From Erodium maritimum (taxonomy: Eukaryota; Streptophyta; Magnoliopsida; Geraniales; Geraniaceae), in NCBI GenBank assembly GCA_963921825.1, contig OY997596.1, positions 62,322,754 through 62,386,753 of the forward strand: a stretch of 64,000 nt of DNA. Reading direction: 5' to 3'. The notes below the pieces were generated by a model that did no database searches, was not told where the DNA came from, and saw nothing but the letters and a program-made list of their open reading frames with translations. Both the position numbers and the translations under genes were made by a program. Shown piece by piece: positions 9,961-20,958 of the stretch. The first letter of the stretch is position 1. Every line of letters begins with the position of its first letter.

Positions 9961-12675
9961 ATATTTTCACTGACCTAAACGCACATGGATTTTAAAAAAA
10001 ATGTTGGTATGCGTAGATATGAATATTCTTGTTCTCCCTACATAGTTTAACATGATAGTAAATTTTCCATTTTTTTTCCGATTCTGACATATTAGAGTAT
10101 TCCGAAAACGGTGAAAACCCCAAAAATCTATTTTTCATTGACTTAAACTAACTCGTAATTAACAAAAAATAATGGTTATGCGCAGATTTGCATATTCTTG
10201 TTCTCCCTACATGTTTGAACCTCATAATAATTTTTGCCACTTTTTTTTACCGATTTTAACATACTAGTATGCCGAAAACGGTGAAAAACCGAAAAATCTA
10301 ATAGTTATTGACAGAAACGAGCTCGGAATTGCCAAAATTTAGTGGGTATCCGTAGATATGAATATTGATGTTCTCCGTACATGTTTTAACCTGATAATAA
10401 TTTTTGGCAATTTTTTCCGATTCTGACATGCTATATACTATGCCGAAAACGGTGAAAAACCGAAAAATCTATTTTCACTAACCTAAACGCACACAGAATT
10501 TCAAAAAAATAGTTGGTATGTGTAGATATTAATATTCTTGTTCTCACTACATGCTTTAACCTGATAGTAAATTTTCCACTTTTTTGCCGACTCTGACATA
10601 TTATAGTATGCCGAAAACGGTGAAAACCCCAAAAATCTATTTTTCACTGACCTAAACGAACTCGTAATTGAAAAAAATAGTTGGTGTGCCTAGATATGCA
10701 TATTCTTGTTCTCCCTACATGTTTGAACCTCATAATAATTTTTGCCACTTTTTTACCGATTCTGACATACTATAGTATGCCAAAAACGATGAAAAACCGA
10801 AAAATCTATCATTTATTTACATAAACGAAAGCGGAATTGCCAAAAATAAGTGGGTATATTTAGATATGCATATTGATGTTCTCCCTACATGTTTTAACAG
10901 GATAATAGTTTTTGCCACTTTTTTCCGATTCTGACATACTATACTATGCCGAAAACGGTGAAAAACCGAAAAATCTATTTTCACTGACCTAAACGGACAC
11001 GGAATTTCAAAAAAAAATAGTTGGTATGCGTAGATATGAATATTATTGATCTCCCTACATGCTTTAACTTGATGGTAAATTTTTCACTTTTTTGCTGATT
11101 CTGACATACTATAGTATGCTGAAAACGGTGAAAACCCAAAAAATCTATTTTTCACGGACTTAAACAAACTCGTAATTGAAACAAATAGTGTGTATGCGTA
11201 GATATGAATAATATTTTTCTCCCTACATGTTTGAACCTGATAATAATTTTTGACACTTTTTTACCGATTCTGACATACTATATAGTATGCCGAAAACGGT
11301 GAAAAACCGAAAAATATATAGTTTATTGACATAAACGAATTCGAAATTGCCAAAAATAAGTGGGTATCCATAGATATGAATATTGATGTTCTCCTTACAT
11401 GTCTTAACCTGATAATAGTTTTTCTACTTTTTTTCGATTCTAACATACTATACTATGCCGAAAACGGTGAAAAACCGAAAAATCTATTTTCACTTACCTA
11501 AACGCACACGGAATTTCAAAAAAATATTTGGTTGCGTATATATGAATATTCTTGTTCTCCCTACATGATTTAACATGATACTAATTTTTGTCACTTTTTT
11601 ACCTATTCTGACATACTATATAGTATGCCGAACACGGTGAAAACACGAAAAATATATTATTTATTGACATAAACAAACTCGGAATTGCCAAAAATGAGTG
11701 GGTATCCGTAGATATGCATATTGATGTTCACCCTACATGTTTCAACCTGATAATAATGTTTTCCATTTTTTTCGATTCTGACATACTATATTATACCGAA
11801 AACGGTGAAAAATCGAAAAATCTATTTTCACTTTCCTAAACGCACACGGAATTTCAAAAAAATAGTTGGTATGCGTAGATATGAATAATCTTGTTCTCCC
11901 TACATGCTTTAACCTGATGGTAAATTTTCTACTTTTTTGTTGATTCAGACATACAATAGTATGTCGAAAACGGTGAAAACCCCCAAAATCTATTTTTCAC
12001 TGACTTAAACGAACTCGTAATAAAAAAAACAATAGCGTGTATGGGTAGATATGCATAATATTTTTATCCCTACATGTTTGAACCTCATAATAATTTTTGA
12101 CACTTTTTACCGATTCTGACATGCTATAGTATGCCGAAAACGGTGAAACACTGAAAAATCTATTGTTTATTGACATAAACGAACTCGAAATTGCAAAAAA
12201 TAAGTGGGTATCCATAGATATAAATATTTATGTTCTCCCTACATGTTTTAACCTGATAATAATTTTTTCCACTTTTTTCCGATTCTGACATACTATACTA
12301 TGCCGAAAACGGTGAAAAACCGAAAAATCTATTTTCACTGACCTAAACGCACACGGAATTTCAAAAAAAAATAGTTGGTATGCGTAGATATGATCAATAT
12401 TGTTCTCCCTACATGATTTAACATGATAGTAATTTTTTTCCACTTTTTTACTGATTCTGACATACTATAGTATGCCGAAAACGATGATAAACCGAAAAAT
12501 CTATTAATTATTGACATAAACGAACTCGGAATTGCCAAAAATTATTGTGTATACGTAGGTATGCATATTGATGTTCTCCCTACATGTTTTAACCTGATAA
12601 TAGTTTTTTCCACTTTTTTTCGATTCTGACATATTATACTATGCCGAAAACGGTGAAAAACCGAAAAATCTATTT
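9961..12675. repeat. Satellite block 1, mainly trimeric B'-C-A
   Basis: About 16 monomers. The order B'-C-A repeats at about 10480, 10978 and 11486, a period of about 500-510 bp. Two B-A steps intrude near 11.5-11.7 and 12.3-12.5 kb. These monomers differ more from each other than those in the central blocks, as expected at an array edge. Confidence 0.85.
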
Positions 12676-14691
12676 TTTTTTATAGGCTAAGAACTTTATT
12701 TATAAAACTTTCTATAAAGATATGGAACAAAGCAGGAAAGTATCCAAAAGGATCCTTTCCTCAAACCAATACCAGCTCCAAAGAGCAAAATACAAGATGG
12801 GAAAAACAAGAAATACAAACGTCTTGTCTACTTCCTATCCAGGTTCAAACAGGTGAACCGGTTAGAAACTTGAACTGGAGTTAAGACATGATCCGAAGTC
12901 GGTTCCAAGTACTCCTTGTTCTTCCTGCCTCATCGTCCTTCTTGAGCGCCAAAACACAAAGATCAAGAGGTCTATGGCCAACCTTCGAACTGTAACTCCA
13001 ATTGCTCGCGCTATCTTTTTTAGCGATATCCACTAAAAAACGCCCCGTGTCATCCCCTCTATCAGCAGAGGTCCTTGCCCTTTTCTGATAGACCCCGGTT
13101 GGAGGAGCAGTCACCTTCGAGAGACCCTTCTTTGGACGTCCACGTTTCTTTGGCACCGGTTTTTCCAAGGCTTCCTTACAAGGACTTCCTTGAAAACTGA
13201 CTTCCAGAAACGGTTCACCATCCCGATGAAGGTTGTCTAACGCTGGGCCCGAGCTCTTAGAAGCCGGACCAATATCGTTCCCAATACGGGTAAAGACGAT
13301 GACCAAACTTGGCTCATCGTGGGCAAACAATTGGACCTTTGTAGATGGGCTTAGCAAACCAGCCCCATCCAAAGCAGGGCCAACCAGGCCAGTAATTCCT
13401 GAATCAGACCCAACAGGACACAGGCCCAGATCAACATCATCTCCAAGCCCACATGGACGCCCACGAGATCCATCCTGACATAGTGTCGTCATCGGAAACG
13501 CTGATTTGTCCGAGATTAACGGCGATATGCCTAGATTCTCAGGAATTCGATTCGAAATTGGAAACTCAAACGATGGGATCCCTTTCGATATCGTGATCCC
13601 TTGAATCACGGAGGTAGCTGCAGAGACGGGTGCGACTGGAACTGGTCGAGATTGGCTGGAATCCTCACGAGGCGACCACGTTGAGATGGTCACCGGCACG
13701 GTCTGACTGGAAACCTCAGGAGGGGACTCCTGCCCCTCAATTGACTGTTGCACCAAAACCCCGGCGCGAGATTCCGGAGCAACTCACAAAACAGAGCCAT
13801 TGCTCTGTTTTCCAATTCCATCTTGATCGATCACCGGAGACTTCACACGCACGTCATTCCCTCTAGGACACACCATCTCGACAACCTCCGTCCGATCAGG
13901 AACAGAAGAACCATGATTGGCGTCAACCTGCAGAACAGAAACGATGCTCTGTTTCACGTTCTCGCCTGGTTCAGTCACCGGAAAACGCATTCGACGTCGA
14001 GAAATGCCACGAACAGGACGTGGCCCTTCACCTGAGCCCCATTTAAACTCTCGACTGCCTGGGATGCAGCAGAGGGTGTCGTGAAACGAACAAACCCAAA
14101 AAACATACCCTTTTTGTTTGCTCTTTTCAGTAAAGAAAAAGAGGCGATGTCGCCGAACGCTTAAAGCCTATCCCTAAACCATTCTTCCGACACGGGGTAT
14201 GGCAGGTTTCGAACGTATAGTTCCGTTTCACTCACCTCGTAACGAGCCGGAGGTTTTCGTCGACGACCCACTGCAACCGTGACTCCCTTTGGTTTCAGAG
14301 GATCAAAGGTCGGGAAATCAACCTGTCTCTCCGCCCCGATTGCAGACTCCGAGTTGGTCTTACCCCGGCGGCGCGTCTCAGGCACCATCTCCCCATCCTT
14401 CGAAACAGAGGTCGGGACAGCCTGCCTATCCATCTCTTGTGTTGTCGGATGTGATTTGGTCCCATCACCAACGCCGAACTACGTCTCCTCTGCAAAATTC
14501 CGAGCACGAACCACGGGTCCTTCCTTCCCCTGCCCTTGACGTCGAGAAGGAGAGCTAAGAACAACCATGTTCTTCTTCTCTAACTTGCGATCCTCCTTTA
14601 CAGATAGTTTGCAGTAGGTTTCATAACCTGAAAGCAGAATTGCACAGAAGGTGGAGAAGGAAAGAAACTTCATATTTCAACTCCGTTCATT
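12676..14691 (-). mobile_element. ORF1-only LINE-like retroelement, copy 1
   Basis: This interrupts the satellite between CTATTTT and CACTGACC without changing monomer phase. On the minus strand it has a leader, a decayed ORF1-like gene, a 3' UTR with AATAAA, and a tail AGCCTATAAAAAAAA next to the satellite. The same tail ends copy 2 (20797). There is no reverse transcriptase or endonuclease domain between ORF1 and the tail. A target duplication is hard to prove because both edges are ATTTT. Confidence 0.85.
12881..14433 (-). pseudogene. RRM plus AT-hook-like ORF1 protein, decayed
   Basis: Reading 14433 downward, the protein has an RRM N-terminal half (LYVRNLPYPVSEEW; RNP2 is LYVRNL) ending in a TAA at 14161-14163. 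The same frame then continues with RNP1-like MFFGFVRF and stops near 13984. A different frame carries on from about 14000 to 12881, interrupted by TGA at 13784-13786. That part has a SFQGSPCKEAL motif, an AT-hook-like KKRGRPKKG, YQKRARTSADRG and NWSYSSKVG. A further frameshift near the 3' end displaces the family C-terminus VSNRFTCLN, which is visible out of frame at about 12850-12885. RRM-bearing ORF1 proteins are known from the plant L1 sub-clade called BNR. Family members bind element RNA. This copy is clearly broken. Confidence 0.8.
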
Positions 14692-17600
14692 TTCACTGAC
14701 CTAAACGCACACGAAATTTCAAAAAAATAGTTGGTATGCATAGATATGAATATTCTTGGTCTCCCTACATGCTTTAACCTGATTGTAAATTTTCCACTTT
14801 TTTGCTGATTCTGACATACTATATATGTATGCCGAAAACGGTGAAAGCCCAAAAAATCTATTTTTCGATGACTTAAACAAACTCGTAATTGAAAAATAAA
14901 AAAGTGTCTATGCGTAGATATGCATATTCTTGTTCTCCCTACATGTTTGAAACTCATAATAATTTTTGCCACTTTTTTACCGATTCTGACATACTATATA
15001 GTATGACGAAAACGGTGAAAAACAGAAAAATCTATTATTTATTGACATAAACGAACTCGTAATAAAAAAAAATAAGTGGGTATCCGTAGACATGAATATT
15101 GATGTTCTCCCTACATGTTTTAACCTGATAATAATTTTTGCCAGTTTTTTCCGATTCTGACATACTATATTATGCCGAAAACGGTGAAAAACAGAAAAAT
15201 CTATTTTCACTGACATAAACACACACGGAATTTCAAAAAAATAGTTGGTATGCGTAGATATGAATATTCTTGATCTCTCTACATGCTTTAAGCTGATGGT
15301 AAATTTTCCACTTTTTTGCTGATTCTGACATACTATATAGTATGCCGAAAACGGTGAAAACCCCAAAAATCTATTTTTCACTAACTCGTAATTGAAACAA
15401 ATAGTGTGTATGCGTAGATATGCATGTTCTTGTTCTCCCAACATGTTTGAACCTCATAATAATTTTTTCCACTTTTTTTACTGATTCTGACATACTATAG
15501 TATGCCGAAAACGGTGAAAAACAGAAAAATCTATTGTTTATTGACATAAACGAACTCGAAATTTCCAAAAATAAGTGGGTATCCATAGATATGAGTATTG
15601 ATGTTCTCATTACATGTATTAACCTGATAATAACTTTTGCTACTTTTTTTCGATTGTGACATACTATATTAAAAATCCTTGTCGCAGAAGTGCAAAACTG
15701 GTGTAGTGAATTTTTTCCGATTCTGACATACTATACGATGCCGAAAACTGTGAAAAACCGAAAAATCTATTTTCACCGACCTAAACGCACACAAAATTTC
15801 AAAAAAAATAGTTGGTATGCGTAGATATGAAGATTCCTGTTCTCCCTGCATGCTTTAACCTGATGGTAAATTTTCCACTTTTTTGCTGATTCTGATATAC
15901 TATAATATGCTGAAAACGGTGAAAACCCCCAAAATCTATTATTTATTGATATAAACGATCTGGGAATTGAAAAAAATAAGTTGGTATCCGTAGATATGAA
16001 TATTGATGTTCTCCCTACATGTTTTAACCTCATAATAATTTTTGCCACTTTTTTCCGATACTGACATACTATGCCGAAAACGGTGAAAAACCGAATAATC
16101 TATTTTAACTTACCTAAACCCACCCGGAATTTCAAAAAAACAGTTGGTATGCGTAGATATGAATATTCTTGTTCTCCCTACATGATAGTAATTTTTGTCA
16201 CTTTTTTGCCGATTCTGACATACTATACTATGCCGAAAACGGTGAAAAACCGAAAAATCTATTATTTATTGACATAAAAGAACTCGAAATTGCCACAAAC
16301 TCGTGGGTATCCGTTGGTATGCATATTGATGTTCTCCCTACATGTTTTAACCTTATAATAATAAATTTCACTTTTTTCGATTCTGACTTACCTATATTGA
16401 AAACGGTGAAAACCCGAAAAATCTATTTTCACTGACCAAAACGGACACGAAATTTCAAAAAAAATAGTTGGTATGTGAAGATATGAATATTCTTGTTCTC
16501 CCTACATGCTTTAACCTGATGGTAAATTTTCCACTTTTTTGTTGATTCTGACATACTATAGTATGCCGGAAACGGTGAAAACCCCAAAAATCTATTTTTC
16601 ACTGACTTAAACGAACTCGTATATGAGAAAAATAGTGGGTATGTGTAGATAAGCATATTCTTGTTCTCGCTACATGTTTGAAACTCATAATAATTTTTAT
16701 CACCTTTTTACCGATTCTGACATACTATAGTATGCCGAAAACGGTGAAAAACAAAAAAATCTATTATTTATTGACATAAACGAACTCGGAATAGAAAAAA
16801 AATAATCCGGTATCCGTAGATATGAATATTTATGTTCTCCCTACATGTTTGAACCTTATAATAATTTTTTCCACTTTTTCCGATTCTGACATACTATAAT
16901 ATGCCAAAAACGGTGAAAAACCGAAAAATCTATTGTTTATTGACATAAACGAACTCGAAATTGGCAAAAATAAGTGGGTATCCATAGATATGAATATTGA
17001 TGTTCTCCTTACATGTCTTAACCTGATAATAATTTTTGCTACTTTTTTTCGATTATGACACACTATACTATGCCGAAAACGGTTAAAGACCGAAAAATCT
17101 ATTTTCAATGACCTAAACGCACACAGAATTTCAAAAAAAAATAGTTGGTATGCGTAGATATGATCATTATTTTTCTCCTTACATGATTTAACATGATAGT
17201 AATTTTTGCCACTTTTTTTACCGATTCTGACATACTATAGTATGCCGAAAACGGTGAAAAACCGAAAAATCTATTATTTATTGACATAAACGAACTCGGA
17301 ATTGCCAAAAATTAGTGGGTATCCGTAGATATGCATATTGATGTTCTCCCTACATGTTTTAACCTGATAATATTTTTTGCCACTTTTTTTCGATTCTGAC
17401 ATACTATACTACGCCAAAAACGGTGAAAAACAGAAAAATCTATTTTCACTGACCTAAACGCACAAGGAATTTCAAAAAACAAGTTGGTATGCGTAGATAT
17501 GATCATTATTGTTCTCCCTATATGATTTAACATGATAGTAATTTTGCCACTTTTTTACTGATTCTGACATACTATAATATGCCGAAAAAGGGTGAAAACC

Positions 17601-19666
17601 CGAAAAATCTATTTTCACTGACCTAAACGCACACGGAATTTCAAAAAAATAGTTGGTATGCGTAGATATGATCATTTTTTTTCTCCCTACATGATTTAAC
17701 ATGATATTAATTTTTGACACCTTTTTACCGATTCTGACATACTATAGTATGCCGAAAACGGTGAAAAACCGAAAACCTATTATTTATTGACATAAACGAA
17801 CTCGGAATTGCCAAAAATTAGTGGGTATCCGTAGATATGCATATTGATTTTCTCCATACATGTTTTAACCTGATAATAATATTTTCCACTTTTTTTCGAT
17901 TCTGACATACTATACTATGCCGAAAGACGGTGAAAAACCTAAAAATCTATTTTCACTGGCCTAAACGCACACGGAATTTCAAAAGAATAGTTTCTATGCG
18001 TAGATATGATCATTATTGTTCTCCCTACATGATTTAACATGATATTAATTTTTTCCACTTTTTTTTACCGATTCTGACATACTATAGTATGCCGAAAACG
18101 GTGAAAAACGGAAAATCTATTATTTATTGACATAAACGAACTCGGAATTCCCAAAAATTAGTGGGTATCCGTAGATATGCATATTGATGTTCTCCCTACA
18201 TGTTTTAACCTGATAATATTTTTTGCCACTTTTTTTCGATTCTGACATACTATACTATGCCGAAAAACGGTGAAAAACAGAAAAATCTATTTTCACTGAC
18301 CTAAACGCACACGGAATTTCAAAAAACAAGTTGGTATGCGTAGATATGATCATTATTGTTATCCCTACATGATTTAACATGATAGTAATTTTTGCCACTT
18401 TTTTTAGCGATTCTGACATACTATAGTATGCCGAAAACGGTGAAAACCCGAAAAAACTATTATTTATTGACCTAAACGAACTCGGAATTGACAAAAATTA
18501 GTGGGTATCCGTAGAATATGCATATTGATGTTCTCCCTGCATGTTTTAACCTGATAATAATTTTTGCCACTTTTTTCGATTCTGACACACTATACTATGC
18601 CGAAAAAGGTTAAAAACCGAAAAATCTATTTTCACTTACCTAAACGCACAAGGAATTTTTAAAAAATAGTTGGTATGCGTAGATATGATAATCATTGTTC
18701 TCCCTACATGGTTTAACATGATAGTAATTTTTCCACTTTTTTACTGATTCTGACATACTATAATATACCGAAAATGGTGAAAAACCGAAAGATCTATTAT
18801 TTATTGACATAAACGAACTCAGAATTGCCAAAAATTAGTGGGTATCCGTAGATATGCATATTGATTTTCTCCCTACATGTTTTAACCTGATAATAATTTT
18901 TGCCACTGATTTTCGATTCTGACATACTATACTATGCCGAAAACGGTGAAAACCCGAAAAATCTATTTTCACTGACCTAAACGCACACGGAATTTCAAAA
19001 AAATAGTTGGTATGCGTAGATATGATCATTATTGTTCTCCCTACATGATTTAACATGATATTAATTTTTGACACTTTTTTACCGATTCTGACATACTATA
19101 CTATGCCGAAAACGGTGAAAAACCGAAAACCTATTATTTATTGACATAAACGAACTTGGAATTGCCAAAAATTAGTGGGTATCCAGATATGCATATTGAT
19201 GTTCTCCCTACATGTTTTAACCTGATAATATTTTTTGCCACTTGTTTTCGATTCTGACATACTATACTATGCCGAAAACGGTCAAAAATTTAAAAATATG
19301 TTTTCACTGACCTAAACGCACACGGAATTTCAAAAAAATAGTTGGTATGCGTAGATATGATCATTATTGTTCTCCCTACATGATTTAACATGATAGTAAT
19401 TTTTGACACTTTTTTACCGATTCTGACATACTATAGTATGCCGAAAACGGTGAAAAACCGAAAATATATTATTTATTGACCTAAACGAACTCGGAATTGC
19501 CAAAAATTAGTGGGTGTCCGTAGATATGCATACTGATTTTCTCCCTACATGTTTTAACCTGATAATATTTTTTGCCACTTTTTTTCGATTCTGACATACT
19601 ATAGTTTGCCGAAAACGGTGAAAAACCGAAAAATCTATTATATATTGAAATAAACGAACTCGGAAT
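14692..19666. repeat. Satellite block 2, trimeric giving way to dimeric
   Basis: About 29 monomers. From 14.69 to about 15.6 kb the order is B'-C-A, B'-C-A. It becomes mixed to about 17.0 kb, and from about 17.1 kb it is almost regularly B-A (about 340 bp). A short non-satellite segment interrupts it at about 15669-15706. Confidence 0.85.
15669..15706. other. Short non-satellite insert inside a monomer junction
   Basis: Between ...GACATACTATATT and a resumed T-rich stretch, about 38 bp centred on CTTGTCGCAGAAGTGCAAAA has no counterpart in other monomers. Origin unknown. It may be filler DNA from double-strand break repair. Confidence 0.5.
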
Positions 19667-20797
19667 ATCTGTTCTGCGTCCTGACCTGATTTGCAACTCC
19701 GGTGATCGGATTCGAACCGAGGATGAAGGGCAGAAGTGTCCTGAAGGTGTACCTCAAGTCACACCTTCTCCAGTGACAATCCCGGCGGCGAAAGTGCAGG
19801 TCTTCGATGAGCGTCATTCAGGTTTTGCTCCCATGTTTCCAGGGATATCAACTGATATCGTTTCGAATTTGAATCAAGGAATAGATAAACCTTCTGTTTC
19901 TGCCCTGATCGCGCTGCATTCAGTGGATGAGTTGCGATCTCTGATCACGCCGCAATCAGTGGACGCGTTTTCGTCTCTGCGCGCGTTGAATGGAGGCGTG
20001 GATATTAGGCATCCGGCTGGGCCTCAGTATTTGGGCCAAGAGTCTGGGCAGATCGTGTTTGGTTCAACCCAGGCTGGTTCTGAGCGGGTTGGGCCGAGTC
20101 AGATTTGTCCTGGGCCTGTTTTAGCTGGGTCTGCAGTTAAGGCCCATCGGTCAGGGCAAGAGGATCCAAACTTGGGGACAATTTTTAAGCGCTTGGAGAA
20201 TGACTTGGACCCTTCTGTGTTGGGTTCGGGTCAACTTAATCCGGGTCGGGGCGATGAACCGACTATGGAGATTGGTTTTCAAGGAAGCCCGTGGAAAGAA
20301 GCCTTGCAAAAACCGATCTCGGGGGCTGAACCAAAACGCCGTGGTCGCCCTAAGAAGGGCCAGGCGAGGGTGAGTGCACAACCAGTGGTCGTGTATCAAA
20401 CTAGAGCCAGGACTTCTGCTGATAAAGGGGATAACTCGGGACGCTTTCTGGTGTCTGTAGCCAAAAAAGATAGTATGGGTAACTGGAGTTACAGCTCGAA
20501 GGTCGGTAGAAAAGCTGTTGATCTCTGTTCCTTAGCTCTCGATCAGGACTCCGAGGGACGTGAACCGATTCCCGGTCAAGTCCTAACCCCTGTTCCGGTA
20601 TCTAACCGGTTTACTTGTTTGAACCCGAATAGATAATGGGCAAGGTGATTTGTTTCCATCTTGTTTTTTCTGGGTCCGTGTATGCTCTTTGGAGCTGTAT
20701 TGGTTGAAGGAAAAGGTCTGTTTGGATCTTTTCTTTCTTTGTTCTATTTCTTTATAGAACATTTTCTTAATAAAAATTTAGCCTATAAAAAAAAAAA
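19667..20797 (+). mobile_element. ORF1-only LINE-like retroelement, copy 2, 5'-truncated
   Basis: The satellite stops at ...CGAACTCGGAAT (19666) and resumes at ACTATGCCG (20798), skipping about 100 bp of the monomer, so insertion came with a target deletion and no target duplication is visible. The insert begins just after the point where the RRM would end, consistent with 5' truncation during reverse transcription. It ends TTTAGCCTATAAAAAAAA like copy 1. No ORF2 is present. Confidence 0.85.
19668..20636 (+). CDS. ORF1-like protein, C-terminal part (AT-hook-like), 5'-truncated
   Basis: The frame is open from the insertion edge to the stop at 20634-20636, about 322 residues, with no internal stop. 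The first in-frame residues SVLRPDL match the end of the RRM region in copy 3 (MALARPDL). Downstream come IFKRLENDLDPS, GFQGSPWKEAL, KRRGRPKKGQ, VYQTRARTSADKG, RFLVSVAKKDS, NWSYSSKVGRKAVDL and the C-terminus TPVPVSNRFTCLN. The lost N-terminus holds the RRM, so this copy is unlikely to work. Preservation of the frame suggests a fairly recent insertion. A retrocopy of a host RRM/AT-hook gene is an alternative. Confidence 0.75.
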   Translation, partial: SVLRPDLICNSGDRIRTEDEGQKCPEGVPQVTPSPVTIPAAKVQVFDERHSGFAPMFPGISTDIVSNLNQGIDKPSVSALIALHSVDELRSLITPQSVDAFSSLRALNGGVDIRHPAGPQYLGQESGQIVFGSTQAGSERVGPSQICPGPVLAGSAVKAHRSGQEDPNLGTIFKRLENDLDPSVLGSGQLNPGRGDEPTMEIGFQGSPWKEALQKPISGAEPKRRGRPKKGQARVSAQPVVVYQTRARTSADKGDNSGRFLVSVAKKDSMGNWSYSSKVGRKAVDLCSLALDQDSEGREPIPGQVLTPVPVSNRFTCLNPNR

Positions 20798-20958
20798 CTA
20801 TGCCGAAAACGGGGAAAACCCGAAAAATCTATTTTCACTGACCTAAACGCACACGGAATTTGAAAAAAATAGTTGGTATGCGTAGATATGATCATTATTG
20901 TTCTCCCTACATGATTTAACATGATAGTAAATTTTGACACTTTTTTACCGATTCGGAC
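20798..20958. repeat. Satellite block 3, about one monomer
   Basis: One B-type monomer between the ORF1 element and a solo LTR. It ends ATTCGGAC, a variant of the usual ATTCTGAC. Confidence 0.85.

Noticed and set aside
19667..20797. Target duplication around ORF1 element copy 2
   Set aside because: The left edge (CTCGGAAT) and right edge (ACTATGCC) do not match, and about 100 bp of satellite are missing.
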